Shown here: in pieces, positions 41,585 through 53,278 of the stretch | Numbering within the stretch: the first letter of the stretch is position 1 | Layout: every line of letters begins with the position of its first letter | Origin: Amylostereum areolatum | Taxonomy: Eukaryota > Basidiomycota > Agaricomycetes > Russulales > Stereaceae | Direction of reading: 5' to 3' | DNA: 64,000 nt | NCBI GenBank assembly: GCA_012932865.1 | Contig: SAXG01000019.1 | Span: 434,001-498,000, forward strand | Program-made: the position numbers and the translations under genes | The notes under the pieces: model-generated | The model's input: only the letters and a program-made list of their open reading frames with translations | The model's database searches: none | Told to the model about the DNA's origin: nothing

Positions 41585-42689
41585 TGTTCTGTAGGATATA
41601 TCGTGGTTAGTTGGGGATGGTGTGGAGGTACGAACGTACTTATATGATGGCCAGACACCTCGCATTCATGCCCACTTACCAAGCTGCGAACGCATGGCAT
41701 ATAGATAAGAAAGAAGATTCGCCACGCCTCAAGGCCTAGCTCGCGACGTTCGTAGGATGCTCACCTTCACGAGATCACACCTCGAGGCGTGGGTCCCTGT
41801 TTTCGTGTCATCGGCCCTAGCAGTCCCACTGCCAGCAGTCTTGGGGATGGCTACACTGCCAGCAGTCCTGGAGATGGAGGTTGGAAGAACATCCGCCGGA
41901 AGTTGTGACGCGTAAAAACCGCGTGTCCGTCGCACCGTGACATTTCCCACGCCCGCATTTTCTTCAATTCTTGCCCTACCAGTCCCCGACCCATCGGCGA
42001 AAAGTCTTTTCCTAGCCCACCATCATTGTCGTCTGTGTACTCTCTAGAAGCTATCACAGCAAATTCTAGTCAAGTACAAGCTATCGCGCCTCAGACCTTG
42101 TCAACTACCGTGTCAAGCCGTGGACAGCACCAGGATACGAGCGGCAGGCGGCTGCACACGACTTGCACGTTGAAGCTTGAAGCTTGAAGGGTTTCGAGTT
42201 GCCATTGTCTTTCAGGCGAGAACGCTACGGGCAGACTTCGATGGCGGGGGTCATACTGTAGCCTGGCATACAGGTGCGGTACCTTTCAACGCTATCATCT
42301 TTTGGCCGTTCTTCTTCTCCCATTCATTCTTTCCTCGCTTTCTCTCCTCACCTTCTCACACGGACAAGGTCCACTTCTGATCTCGAAGTCAATCTTGAAA
42401 AAGTACATCAGCCCCACCGTGTTTCCCCTCTCCACTTCCGAGATTTATATCTGCGAAGACTGTCATTCTACGAACGTATCATTTTACTATGTGGCATAGC
42501 CAGCCTTTCCCTGGTCTACTTCTGATCATAACAACATTGACGCTGGTACGGCCTTCTCGAACGCGGTGCACGCTGTCCCCCTCATGCCCGCCCCCCGGAG
42601 GGATTCTCAACGATTCTACCTCAGGTTCGTATCCAATATTCACCCATCGCATTTCATGCACTGGAGCTGATTTAGACGAGGCGCGTAGG
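41585..42689. other. Promoter region of Hsp70-3 and unassigned sequence
   Basis: 41,585-42,060 is homologous to the region upstream of Hsp70-1. The remainder has two short frames, including a hydrophobic 65-codon one at 42,302-42,499, that I cannot support as genes. Confidence 0.35.
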
Positions 42690-43251
42690 GCACGCAGACT
42701 TCAGAGGAGGCCGAGTTTGAGCATGCGTTCCACCTTACTTCGCGCTTCGGCGCCCAGAGCATCGAGTGCGAGATCATCTGCTACCGCGGGGACGCCTCCT
42801 CGCCCGAGTGGACGGACGAGGAGCCTGGCACATACATTTTTCCTTTCTTTATACCCGCACACGACGCGCCTACCAATCTCGCCTGTTTTTGTCGTTTGCA
42901 GATTTGTTTTCATCGCTCTGCACGATCTCCGCGGACATTTCGCGTGTTCCAAAGGAGGTTCGCAAGGACGGCCCGCGCGGGCACTATATCCGGCAGGACT
43001 ACACGGTTGTGTTCTCATTTCGGATGAAGGAGCTGAAAGCGCATTTGACGTGGATGGATAAGGTCGATTCTTTTGTTTTCTTGTATATTTCAATGCGTTG
43101 ACTAAATGGCTTGCGTGCGCTAGGGCGTGAGGCAGACGTACGTCTTCCTCCCTACTTCGGATTTTGCGGAAGGTGCTGATGGCTTTCCGATTTCAGAGGT
43201 CCTGCAAAGATCGTGTACGACGATGACTATCTGGTGACCGTCGCGGATTAG
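42690..43251 (+). pseudogene. Hsp70-like C-terminal fragment, opposite strand
   Basis: Matches only the last exons of an Hsp70-like gene, closest to copy 2: EAEFEHAFHLTSRFGAQSIE followed by CYRGDASSPEWTDEEP, then LFSSLCTISADISRVPKEV through VVFSFRMKELKAHLTWMDK, then IVYDDDYLVTVAD with TAG at 43,249-43,251. The whole ATPase domain is missing. The expected donor after DEEPG is GC (GGCACAT), not GT. It lies on the plus strand, opposite to every other Hsp70 copy here. It is a dead duplicate or remnant of a rearrangement. Confidence 0.75.
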
Positions 43252-43427
43252 TAAACGGTGGCATATATGGATTTGGCGCTGTGTTGTATTATCTAGCCTT
43301 CGTCCTAAGTATCTTGCTGTCCTTGTATCACTCTCCGTCGCTTTCAGCCATTGTATACGTACACGAATAAAATAGCTTCACATGAATGATACAATACAGG
43401 AGGATATCGAAGCCATGACACGCGCAA

Positions 43428-44876
43428 TCAGTTCTGCAATCGGCAGAGCACTACCTTCGGTTTCAACAACACCGCCGCGTCCTCCCCCATCCCTCCCTTC
43501 GCCCTCAACCCAAGCTCAGTCGTACACAGAACGCCCCACCTTCGTCCTTCATCCGCCTCCACCCGCATTCCGCACTCCATCGTCACAGGATCGAACGCGC
43601 TTCCTACCTCAACAATGTACGGTTCCATGCCCCCAGCCGCCCCTGCGTCCTCCCCGAGCATGCTATTTGCCTCCATAGCAAGTTTCATCGCGCGCCGCAC
43701 GCCCGCACCCGCGTGCGTATCTACTGTCGTGCGCGCGGATGCCAAGGTTGGGACGTAGCCCGCGGCAAGGATTGTGAGTGCGAGGAACTCGGCGCCGTGT
43801 ACGCTGAGGTGGGTTTCGGTCGCGCGGGTGGAAGACTGGGAGGAGGCTTCACGCGTATGTTTCCGGGTGAGAGCGCGCCAGCGGCGTGCGATTGGCTCTG
43901 TCTCTACACCATACCAATACATAGACCGATTAGCAAGGCCCCATTCGAAGCCGAGAAACCCACGGGAGACTGGGAGAGGGGGCATGAAGGAGGAAGGAGA
44001 CGCACCGGCTTTCCCCACCCGCTCATCCAGCTCGCGCAACGCGTCGAGCACAGGCTCTGTACCAAATATCCAGTCCACCACCACCCGTCGGGCCCAGTTC
44101 GCTGCGCATGCCTGCAACGCGGGTTTGAGCGCGCTCGCGGCGTCCGCGCGCAAGAGCTGTACAACGCCCGGACCGACCCACGCGCCGACCGTCACGCACG
44201 CCCTCTCCGCCGCGGGGGTGCGTGGACCTGCATCCAAGTCGCCTTCACCCGCCTGCGTCACCGTGTCGGCCAGGGTACGCACGATCCGCGCGATCTCGTC
44301 GTTGACGCCCCGCACGAGCTCGACGACGCGCGCCTCTGCGCCAACGTGATCCGCCGCGTCGGGCGTTCCCGGGCCGGAGTCGGCGCCGGGGAAGAACGCG
44401 CGGAGCTCGTTCGCCTCCCTCTTCTTCCGTTCCACCTCCCGTCGCAGACCGTCCGCCTCGGCGTCCATGCGCGCCATCTCGCGCTTGCAGGCGCCGAGCG
44501 CTTCCTGCGCGCGCTGCAGCTCGACCTTGGTCTTGTGCAGCGCGGCGGCGTGCAGGGCGGACGCTTTCTTTTCGCGCTGGAAGGCCTGCTTCCAGTCGTC
44601 GATGAGGAGGGCGGAGGTTGCTGCGTCGGACGGGGAGGGCGGAGGTGGGTCTCTTGTGGTGACTCTCTGTGAGAGCGATGAGAGCTCGACGGAGACCGCG
44701 CCTGGGGAGCTTACCTTGCGTCCTGAGACGGGCCCGCCCAGTACCCGTAGGCTTGGGGGCATGATGGAGAGGAAGAAGTCGCGGAAGAGCATCGGGTTTT
44801 GCGGAGGGCAGCGGGAGGAGGAGTAGATGTGGGAGGGAGCAGGCGGGGTGAGTGGGTTATGGGTCGTTGGATGCAT
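43428..44876 (-). CDS. Coiled-coil protein family member CC1
   Basis: The open frame runs from ATG 45,080. Better starts are 44,876 (MHPTTHNPL) or 44,762 (MPPSLRVLGG). A GTAAGC...CACAG segment after SGRK can be an in-frame 48-nt intron, and a second removable segment lies near GKAG/ETEPIARRW. The core is a long charged helix (WKQAFQREKKASALHAAALH to EVERKKREANELRAFFPGAD), then VNDEIARIVRTLADTVTQ, WRALTRKHTREA and a C-terminal signature, LCTTELGLRAKG...LLKPKVVL. That signature is shared with CC2 and CC3 (and weakly in plan with CC4), so they form one paralogous family. Function unknown; no enzyme motif was seen. It lies downstream of Hsp70-4 on the same strand. Confidence 0.75.
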   Translation of the reverse strand: MHPTTHNPLTPPAPSHIYSSSRCPPQNPMLFRDFFLSIMPPSLRVLGGPVSGRKVSSPGAVSVELSSLSQRVTTRDPPPPSPSDAATSALLIDDWKQAFQREKKASALHAAALHKTKVELQRAQEALGACKREMARMDAEADGLRREVERKKREANELRAFFPGADSGPGTPDAADHVGAEARVVELVRGVNDEIARIVRTLADTVTQAGEGDLDAGPRTPAAERACVTVGAWVGPGVVQLLRADAASALKPALQACAANWARRVVVDWIFGTEPVLDALRELDERVGKAGASPSSFMPPLPVSRGFLGFEWGLANRSMYWYGVETEPIARRWRALTRKHTREASSQSSTRATETHLSVHGAEFLALTILAAGYVPTLASARTTVDTHAGAGVRRAMKLAMEANSMLGEDAGAAGGMEPYIVEVGSAFDPVTMECGMRVEADEGRRWGVLCTTELGLRAKGGMGEDAAVLLKPKVVLCRLQN

Positions 44877-45188
44877 GGTCGGCGTGTGCTGTGTAAGTAG
44901 AGAGGGCGTGGACGGCGCGTGCGCGCGTACATTTATATCGTTTCTATCGCGCTGGACGCGAACATGCTCGATCGGCAAGTGCTTGCCTCGTTGGACGTTG
45001 CTGGTCGTACCACGAGGCGAATGTGAAGGGGCGGGCGTGGCTGTGGACCCGCCTGACACAAGCGTATATGTGCACAACACATGTTCGGAGATGACGGATT
45101 GCCGTACGGTTCATTCGGCGGAACTGATACGAGTACACACCCGCTCGGTGATGCTAATATACACATGCTACAAGCCCGCAAACGTCTG
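44877..45188. other. Short region between Hsp70-4 3' end and CC1
   Basis: No separate gene. It includes the possible alternative N-terminal extension of CC1 up to the ATG at 45,080. Confidence 0.4.
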
Positions 45189-47679
45189 TCAATCGGCGAC
45201 AGTGACGGCAAAATCATCATCATACATGACTGAAGCGGGACCCCTGGACATCGTGGGAGACAGTGAGCATCACACATGCCAGGCAGATACATGAAAGCAT
45301 ACCGTTTCTTTTTCTTCTACCGAATGAAACGTGTGTGAGTGGGAAACGCGGTAGAATCAGGGAGAAGACGGGGTTTACCTTTACTGTCCAGCCAGCGTAA
45401 GCTTTCAGCTCCGTGAGTCCCAAGGATATTATGACCGAATACTCCCGATTGTAGTACTTCCCAAAGGGCCCATGTTGCACAGCAGTCGGCACATTCGATA
45501 GAACGCCAGTGATAGAGCACAACGTAGAGAGGACCTCTGTTGTGGCGGGAAGGAACACTGGATGTCATTCAAAGCACGGGATGGGGAGTTTGACGAAGGC
45601 TTACTTCCAGACTCGTCAATGAATTCGGGAACGTCATCGCCTCGATAACATAAGATCTCCTTTCGCATATGGTCAAGGTCCCCTTTTTTCTTCGAAGATT
45701 TTATGAACTCTTCTTCGAATTCGGTGGTCACCGAAACTCGCGTTCCCTGAAGCCGCTTATTTAGCGACACTTACAAAGGCAGGCAAAGAAGAAGCTCACC
45801 TGAGTTATAATCGGATAAAATGCGCACGGCAGGTAGCGCTCCCCATCGAGATCGGTATATGCGTCGTCCGTCCGAAGTAAGTGGCTTAGCTTGGTCGGGT
45901 CGTAGGCTATGGCACCCTCCGTGCCGTATGTGAGTTTTGCCACGCGCGTCGAGACGTAATGGTCCAGATAAAATGACACTGCGCCCTCGGCGACGGCCTT
46001 TCCACTGAAAAACGCGAGCATCAGTCAGGGAAGCCGCACGCAGGAGCACTAAACGTACGTATGCTCGTCCGGTCGGAAAAGGTTGGAACCTTTCTCCTCC
46101 ACGTGATCCTTCAATCGCGAGAACAAATACTCGCTCGCGGCGAAACCGCCGACAAGGCAAAACGTCTGCCATCCACGCGCTAAGAGTTCGGACAATGACG
46201 GTGAGGTGACGGAGAGACGCACGCTGATTTTCTCGGACCCGGCCGCTGTCTTCTGAGCTTCGATGGCCTTTATAATATCATCGACGGAGGGGTCGAAGAA
46301 GGAGCACAGTTGAGCTCTGAAAAATGAGTCGGTGCGTATCCTAAACTTAACAGTTGCCACGGTCGACGGACCTGGTAAGCTTAATCTGTCCGCTTCGAAT
46401 ACCAACGCTGGGGTCTCGGTCAGCGAGCATGTTGCTAAATTTGACCATGGCATCAGCGTCGCCCTTGAAGCGCTTCTTCGCGGTCTGGTCGAACAGTTCA
46501 CAGATGGTGTCGAGGTAGCGTTTCTCTCCGAACCGGGACGATTTAAGTTTCTCTGGTGGGCGAATGAGAACGGAAGCGGCATTGGGACAACATATGGAAA
46601 AGAAACCTTTCAAGAAGGCGTGCGCGCGCTGCCGTACCATGACTGAACCTTGGAAGATGCCTGCGTGGTGACACTTAGTAAGAGACGAAGAAATTTTCGA
46701 GAGAGAAGGTGCTCACAGGCAGATTCGGCGATCTCGGCGATTTTCGGAGGCGAGGCCTGTGTGAAATTGTACGCGCTCAGATCCACGGTTCCTCCACCCG
46801 CGTCGATGATCATCACATTCCTCCCCATCTGTAACGACATGAGCCCAAGGGTAGACGAAGACAGTGAGGAAACGTACTACAATCGCTTCCGATATCAGTC
46901 CCTTGGATATACAGTAATGAAAGCTAGATTCGCCCTCCGTCACGAACGAGATCCTCTCATGGCCTCTGGGTGTGTCCGGCACCAGTCCCGCCATGATAGC
47001 CGCCTTGCGCATCGCGCTTTGCTGCTGTCCCTCCCAGCCGTTGGGGTGGCTGAGTACGAAGTCGATCTCGCCTTGGACCGATCGCCAAATCGAGTCGCCG
47101 CTGACGTTCGTCTCGCAGATGTACGTGCGCACGCGGTCGAACAGGTACCGATAAAAGTCGGCGAAGACGGATACGATGTTTTTGGAAGGAGGAAGGACGG
47201 CGGTAGGGATATTTGGATCGTAGGATGTGTATTTTGGGCGGAGGAGCAGTTTGAACCTGTCACGGTCGCGAATGAGGGGGTCAGACCGGCCCACCGGGCA
47301 GACATGGAAGTTTGTCGTCACGCACCATTCCACCTTGAGTGGTTCGACTAACGTCCATTCCTTCTCGTCCTCTTCGTCCATGTCCTCGAACGGCGGTTCT
47401 TCGGCGCCAACCGCGAGTACTCTCCCGTTCGCATCGTAGTGTATGACCGTCTTGACCTTGGAATCGCCAGCGTCCTGCCCCGGATATCTGCCACGACATT
47501 TCGATGAGCTCGTGGCCCTGGTCTGATCCTCGGATATAAGCGTACCTCGTCACTGTCTTGATCTCTGGGGGTCGCCCCGGGTCCAACAGAGCATATGAGA
47601 TGCCGCTGAAAGTCGTGCCAAGGTCGAACGCGATGACGAGTCGCCGTTTGAGTCCGTGATACGGCTGCCGTGTAGACAT
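45189..47679 (-). CDS. Hsp70-like (HSPA12-type) protein, copy 4
   Basis: Starts at ATG 47,679 (MSTRQPYHGLKRRLVIAFDL) with phosphate-1 FDLGTTFSGISYALLDPG. Then come VLAVGAEEPPFEDM, FVLSHPNGWEGQQQSAMRKA, IIDAGGGTVDLSAYNF (phosphate 2), FKGDADAMVKFSNM, LVGGFAASEYLFSRL (adenosine), and HYVSTRVAKLTYGTEGA. The C-terminal part has GTRVSVTTEFEEEF, LCYRGDDVPEFID and LCSITGVLSNVPT. The end is VMYDDDFAVTVAD and TGA at 45,191-45,189. It is multi-exon, with introns around 50-60 bp. All ATP-binding motifs are kept. It is the most diverged of the cluster in its C-terminal region. Function as for the other copies: an ATP-binding chaperone-like protein, partner unknown. Confidence 0.87.
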
Positions 47680-48107
47680 AAGAGACAAGGAGAAGGGAGG
47701 ACAGAGACTTCTGGCGAGTTCGACAGGGTATTGCGCAGGCGTGGAAGAAGAGAGAATGCGTGGGCGTAGCGCCTACATGAGTCGAATATAGTTCAGAACA
47801 GCACGAGGCGCCGCGTCTTCTTCTCCAGAAGATGCCGTCAGCTGTCCGGCTTTCGTCATTGCGCTACCCGGCTTGCTTTGAAAACCGTTGGGCGGACGAA
47901 AAGAAGTCGACAGCGAATGTTGTACACAGGCATGGTGGACGAGTAGAGTGTAGAGAGCCCGGAGAACGATACGATGATGGCTCGAAAAAAAATAGATATC
48001 TAAAATATGAACATATCTTGCCAGGGTTTCGTAACCAAGTTATCGCACAAAATCAATCCGCAAATGCTATGTATTCAATATCCAATCGTTGCTACTTGCC
48101 TCCACAT
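47680..48107. other. Intergenic between Hsp70-5 3' end and Hsp70-4 start
   Basis: The Hsp70-4 promoter should be here; I could not assign a clear TATA or heat-shock element. No gene seen. Confidence 0.35.
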
Positions 48108-50641
48108 TCAAGCCAGGGGATCAGACACCGGAACCGCAAGGTCATCATCGTACACAATCGCTGCCGGACCCCTGGAGTCATATGCTTACAGTGAGCCACA
48201 ATTCCGTGCACCAGGTTGAAAGAGAAACTCACGATGTTTCCACGCCCTGATAGCAATCATTGTGACAGATGGTCAGCAACATTGGACATGATCAACCCGG
48301 AGAGACGGACGGGTGATACCCACCTTTTCGATCCAGGAAAGATGTGCTTTGAGCTCCGTCAGTCCAAATGCCAGGACGACGGAGAATTCCTGCTGCCAGT
48401 ACGATCCCTGAGGGCCATATTGGATGATTTTGGGTATTGCCGAGATATCGGCCGAGATGGTACATAGGGTTGCAAACCCGTCTAAACCGTACGCGTATGC
48501 TGATAAGCAAAGACATTGAAGATAAAAATACAAGGGTACGACACATGCCTGGATCCTCGTCCATCCACTCCGGCGCATGAGCTCCGCGGTAGCAGAGTAT
48601 CCTGCTCGAGAGCGTACTTCCACCGTCCAACTTTCCGGTCCATATCAAGGGTGTCTTGAACAGCATCGTTTCGGACACCTGTGTCCCCTGTTTCCTTACA
48701 GTCAGCAACGCATTCCCAAAGTTAAAAACCTCCTTCAGAAGAGAAGTTATACTTGTCGGATCGTCGTTAGAAACCCGCCTGGAAGGTACGGTTTCCCGTT
48801 TACTTTTTGGAACACCTTGCCGCACCGTGAACGGTGGCTAGTGTCGTACCTCTGGTATGGGCGGGAGCAGGTTGTGCCGTACGTGAGCCTCGCCACGCGT
48901 GTCGACACGAAGTGGTCAATATAAAAGGACACGGCGCCGACTGCGACCGCTTTCCCCCTAGAATCTGAATTAGTTTGGGGCAGTGATTGTGTAGTGTCCA
49001 TGGTCTCGTACGTACGTGTGGTTGTCTGGGCGGAACAGCCGAGAACCGCGTCCTCCCAAGTGCGCGTCGAGCTCATTATAAAGGTACTCACTCGCGGCGA
49101 ATCCACCGACAAGAAAGTAAGCCTCCCATTGCCACGTGAAAACGACGTCTGTACAATGAATGTTCGGAGCTCACGGAGATGTTCGCGGGAGCCACCGCAT
49201 CCTGTTGAGCTTTGACCGCGCGTATGATTTCCCTGATGCCCGGGTCGAAATAGCCACGGACTTCTTCTCTGCAGTGGAAGTGAGCTCTCGTCAGAAGTCA
49301 GGCAAAAGAGAGACAAGGGTACCACGCACTCTGTGAGTTTGATCAGCCCATGGCGTATGCCCGCCTCGCGATCCTCGTCACCAACACTTGCAAACTTAAC
49401 AAATGAATCGCCTGTGCCCTTGAAGCGCTTCTTTGCCACCTGGTCAAACTCGTGAGCTATGGTGGCCACGGAGGACTTCGTTCCAAAGCGCGAATGTTTG
49501 AGTTTCTCTAGGGTTTGGAACATGTGAGCATGCGGGCAGAAAATGCAAAAAAGTAGCCAGGGACCTGTGAGGTCGCATGTCGCGCGGCGGCGTATGAAGT
49601 CGGAACCAGAAAATATACCTGATCATGGGCTCGTCAATGCAGTGAGCGAAGCGCGTGAGGAGACACAAACATCCGGGTTTGGCAGTCTCTTGAACTTTGA
49701 GCGGTGACGTATTCGTGAACGTGTACGTGCTCAGGTCTACAGTCCCACCACCGGCGTCGATGACGATTACATTGTTGTCCTTCTCCTCAGCGTTTACGTC
49801 AACGGAGTAGTTTACCTTCAAAATGAGATCATGCACACCTTCACTTCCTCAGAGATCAAACCGCTTGCAAGGCAATAATGCAAACTTGCTTCGCCTTCCG
49901 AGACAAACGCAACCCGCGCATTGCCAGAGACGGTATCCGGTACCAGCCCTGCTTTCACCGCAGCTCTGCGCATGGCGGATTGCTGGGCGCCCCCCCATCC
50001 GTTTGGGTGGCTGAGCACGATGTCGATATCATCTTTGAACGAGGCCCAAAGTAGATGGCCCGTCGCGTGCGTCTGCTTGATGTATGCGCGTGCGTGTTTG
50101 AAGAGGTACTGGTAGAAGTCTGCATAGACGTCGACTATGTTTTTTGCGGCGGGGAGTTTACATTGTTGGATGTCGACGGTTGTCGCCATGAATTTGGGGC
50201 GCAGGAGTAACTTGAACCTATGAAAGACATCATTCAAAGCAAAGGGGTCGACTCGTAGCACGAGAACCGGACGAACATACCATTCCAGCTTCAATATACG
50301 CACTGCATCGTCCCCGTCATCTTCATCTTCATCATCTACAGCGGGCTCTTCGGCACCAACCGCTATCACCCTCCCGTCAACATTGTACCATATGACGGTT
50401 TGCACTTTTGAATCCCCTGCCTCTTGCCCGGGGTACCTGGAGCCGTGAAGACATCGCGTCAGTGATATCAAAGAGGTGGTTTCACTGGATCGCATGGGAC
50501 AACTGACCGGGAGACCGTGTTTATTTCGGGAACCTTTCCAGGATCCAAAATGGCATACGACACGCCGCTGTAGGTGGTCCCTAGGTCGATGCCCATGACC
50601 AGCCGTCGTTTTAATCCGTGATACGGTTGACGGGGAGCCAT
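48108..50641 (-). CDS. Hsp70-like (HSPA12-type) protein, copy 5
   Basis: Starts MAPRQPYHGLKRRLVMGIDL at 50,641. Motifs: GIDLGTTYSGVSYAILDPG, YPGQEAGDSKVQTVIWYNVD, an acidic run, IVLSHPNGWGGAQQSAMRRA, VIDAGGGTVDLSTYTF, FKGTGDSFVKFASV, an adenosine block LVGGFAASEYLYNEL, and HFVSTRVARLTYGTTC. The C-terminal part has GTQVSETMLFKTPL, LCYRGAHAPEWMDEDP, LCTISADISAIPKI and SYWQQEFSVVLAFGLTELKA. It ends IVYDDDLAVPVSDPLA with TGA at 48,110-48,108. Its closest relative is copy 6. It is divergent from CC2, with 299 bp between start codons; this pair is duplicated as Hsp70-6/CC3. A shared promoter suggests joint expression. Confidence 0.88.
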
Positions 50642-50731
50642 CGTGCACAAGGGAAACGGTGGGGGATAAGAACGTCGACGCCGACACATGCCCCGAGCAC
50701 TCATAAATCCCCCCAAATTGACATGCTTACT

Positions 50732-50744
50732 TTCGAGGACTTTC
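50732..50744. promoter_or_regulatory. Heat-shock-element-like site between Hsp70-5 and CC2
   Basis: TTCgaGGActTTC has the TTCnnGAAnnTTC spacing with one substitution in the middle unit. It lies about 90 bp upstream of Hsp70-5, and a homologous site occurs in the Hsp70-6/CC3 region. Confidence 0.35.
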
Positions 50745-50940
50745 CAAGTGGAAGTGAGGCGTGCTTCCGCTTATCTGCTACTCGAAGAGATCCTCGTGCT
50801 GATCATCCGTAGACGCATGTTTTGGCCACGTTTCTTCACGTCGCAAGTACCCGTGTCCTAGGCTTCCTTTTAAGAACACAGAACGAGGGCGTGTTTGAGG
50901 TGAGACTGACCTCGTTCGTCCCGACCCCCATCCGCCCCCC

Positions 50941-52522
50941 ATGAGCAAATCCGCATCACCTACCCATCCTACGCAGACATCTCCAAGACGCTCAACAGGA
51001 GAAAAGCACTCCTCCGGGGGCAAGCCCCAGAGTGATGACAGGCACGCAACGCGTGGCGGTCATGTGCCAGCGGTGCGTGTAGGCATTATGACGATCAGCA
51101 AACGCAATGTCAACTCATGTTTCGCAGTCGACGGTCTCTACATCAATACCCCGCGTCAACACCATCTCAACACCCACAGCGAATGGTCATACAGAGAGAG
51201 AGCGCCCGAATGGACGAGCTAAACGGGGAGATCGTGTCGAACCTAAGGTGAGCTTTCTAAAGAGCACAATTCAACTGGGACTCTTGGTAGAGTAAGGCGA
51301 CAGCCACTGACCATCTCGTAGGCAGCACCCGAGGACCCATACCCAGGGTTGAGGGCCCTACTCCGTCGCACACAAGACGATCTCGCCAACATCACCTCTG
51401 ATCTAGACGCCAGCAACGAGGCCGTCCGGCGCCTATCCGATGACCGTCGGGCGGTGGAAGACTTACAGCGCGAACTGAAACAAGCAAAACAGACCATCTC
51501 CGAACGCGACAGGGAAATCGCACATCTGCAGCGCGAGAAAAAGGACGTCGCGGAACTGCTGGAGAGAAGGACGGTTGAATTGAATGCGGCGCAGGCGTTC
51601 TTTCCAGCTGCGGAGACGGTGACGGATGTCCAGGTGATCGAACAGGTGAAGGACTTGAACTACGAGATCGTTCAAGTTGCAACGGCACTGGTAGAGCTTT
51701 ACGATGGCGAGCCGCGCGTTCTGCGTACAGCCGATGTTCTACAGGCGTGTTCCAGCTACCTTCGTGGGGTCATCGACGATACCTGCCTTCACCTCTTGAT
51801 TCCGGCGCAAGACGGGAAGAATAAAGCCAACTTTCAAACATGGTTCCAAATCGGCATACAGAGCTGTATCTCGCATCATGTGCGCTCCATCGCTGAGCAA
51901 TGGTATCTGGGACCCCGGGAGAAGACAAGGGCTTTCGACTGCGTATGGGACACCCTGCACAAGGAAGGTAGACCACACCCATGCTCTAGGTAGAGTTGAA
52001 CACCCACAGGTCCTGTTTCTCCCCCTTCTAGAACCCGTGACCGTCGCGATTAAGTGGAGCGCCCTAACCAGGAAACACGCTCGACGTGCCTTCGACGGTA
52101 ACAACGCGGAGCACAATGTTGTCCAGTTGATCGCCCAACAAGTCACCTACATCGCCGTTCTCGCCGGGTACGAATCCGCTGCGAACGACTCGAGTAAAGC
52201 CAATGCCCTTGTCCTATCCAAGGTCGAGCGCCAGATCACCGAAGTCGCACGTCTCGCCATTCGCTTCAACGAGACGATTGGCCAAAAGATACCGTCATGC
52301 ATCATGCAGCCTTTATTGTTTGCTCCCGGGACAGATTTTGACGCGTCAACGATGACGAGCGAATTCAACGAGGGGCGGGATGTAGGCGAGAGGGCGGAGG
52401 CAAGGGTGATATGCACGACAGCGCTTGGGTTGCGCAGGGCAGCCGAGGGTGTGGATCAAGTTCTGGTCAAGCCACAAGTCGTCCTCCGAGTCGACTCCCC
52501 ACGTCAAGGCCATACTTCGTGA
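50941..52522 (+). CDS. Coiled-coil protein family member CC2
   Basis: Four exons: 50941-51072, 51128-51247, 51322-51967 and 52032-52522. They sum to 462 residues with consistent phases. A disordered Ser/Thr/Arg-rich N-terminus (MSKSASPTHPTQTSPRRSTG) is followed from about residue 90 by a long coiled coil (LRALLRRTQDDLANITSDLD, RELKQAKQTISERDREIAHL, ELLERRTVELNAAQAFFP). A helical middle, VKDLNYEIVQVATALVELYD, comes next, then KWSALTRKHARRAF, VARLAIRFNETIGQKIPS and the family signature CTTALGLRRAAEG...VLVKPQVVL. No signal peptide or membrane segment was seen, so it is probably cytosolic. It is divergent from Hsp70-5. Function unknown; an adaptor for its Hsp70-like neighbour is a guess from pairing. 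Confidence 0.8.
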
Positions 52523-53278
52523 TCGCATATACTCCAACACAACATGGTGCAAGAGATGGTTGAATAGAGCATGCATTATTCTTGAAATGTGATACGATTA
52601 CAGCGATTGTTGAGTTAGATGACGAAACGCGTTCTGTCGAGTGGTTACAGTGAAGAGCTGGCAGTCAGAAAATTGTATGTGGCTCACATACCTTGGCCAT
52701 GTCTACCTCAGAGACAACCGATTACCCTTCACCCATCTTCACCCGTCGCACATCCACATTAGCTTGCCCCCACTGTGCGGCATTCGTACAGTAGCGTTTC
52801 TAACTTCTCGCACGACACTACGAGCAGTGAGTCGTGACCTGTCATGACTTCTCCCGCTCTTCTTGCGCCTGAAGCAACCCTGACGACCCCCGAGTAGCAC
52901 GTATAAGAAATCGGGGGACACTCACCTTTAGAAAGCGGTTATATAGTGAGCTGGTGAGGATTCCGGGCTTCTAAGTATCATGAGTCGAGAACGAACTTAA
53001 GTTAGGAGAAAAGACAAGGGCCGTGGATCGTAACAGGTCGTGACGCAGCTGCAAGTAACGCGAGGTGACGCGTAACGCAGCGTTGGCTACGTCATCAGTG
53101 CGGTCTCACGCCGCGCTCTGCAGCTGAGCATCATCATCACCAAGTTATCCCACTGCATAAGTATACGAGGTCCAATGATGTCCTTCTACACAAGTGTTCT
53201 AATACACACCAACCAGAGGAAAAGCTTGACGAAAGGGAAACATACACCAGTATCCTCATACCTCCTTCCGTACGCAAG
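52523..53278. other. Intergenic region between CC2 and Hsp70-6 3' ends; no gene seen
   Basis: Convergent 3' flanks. A block at 52,640-52,690 (GTCAGAAA...TATG...CTTCACATACC-like) recurs after CC3 at 57,715-57,765, as expected if the Hsp70/CC unit was duplicated with its flank. Confidence 0.4.

Noticed and set aside
43713..44672. 319-codon plus-strand frame
   Set aside because: Antisense of CC1, which has the family signature shared with CC2 and CC3.
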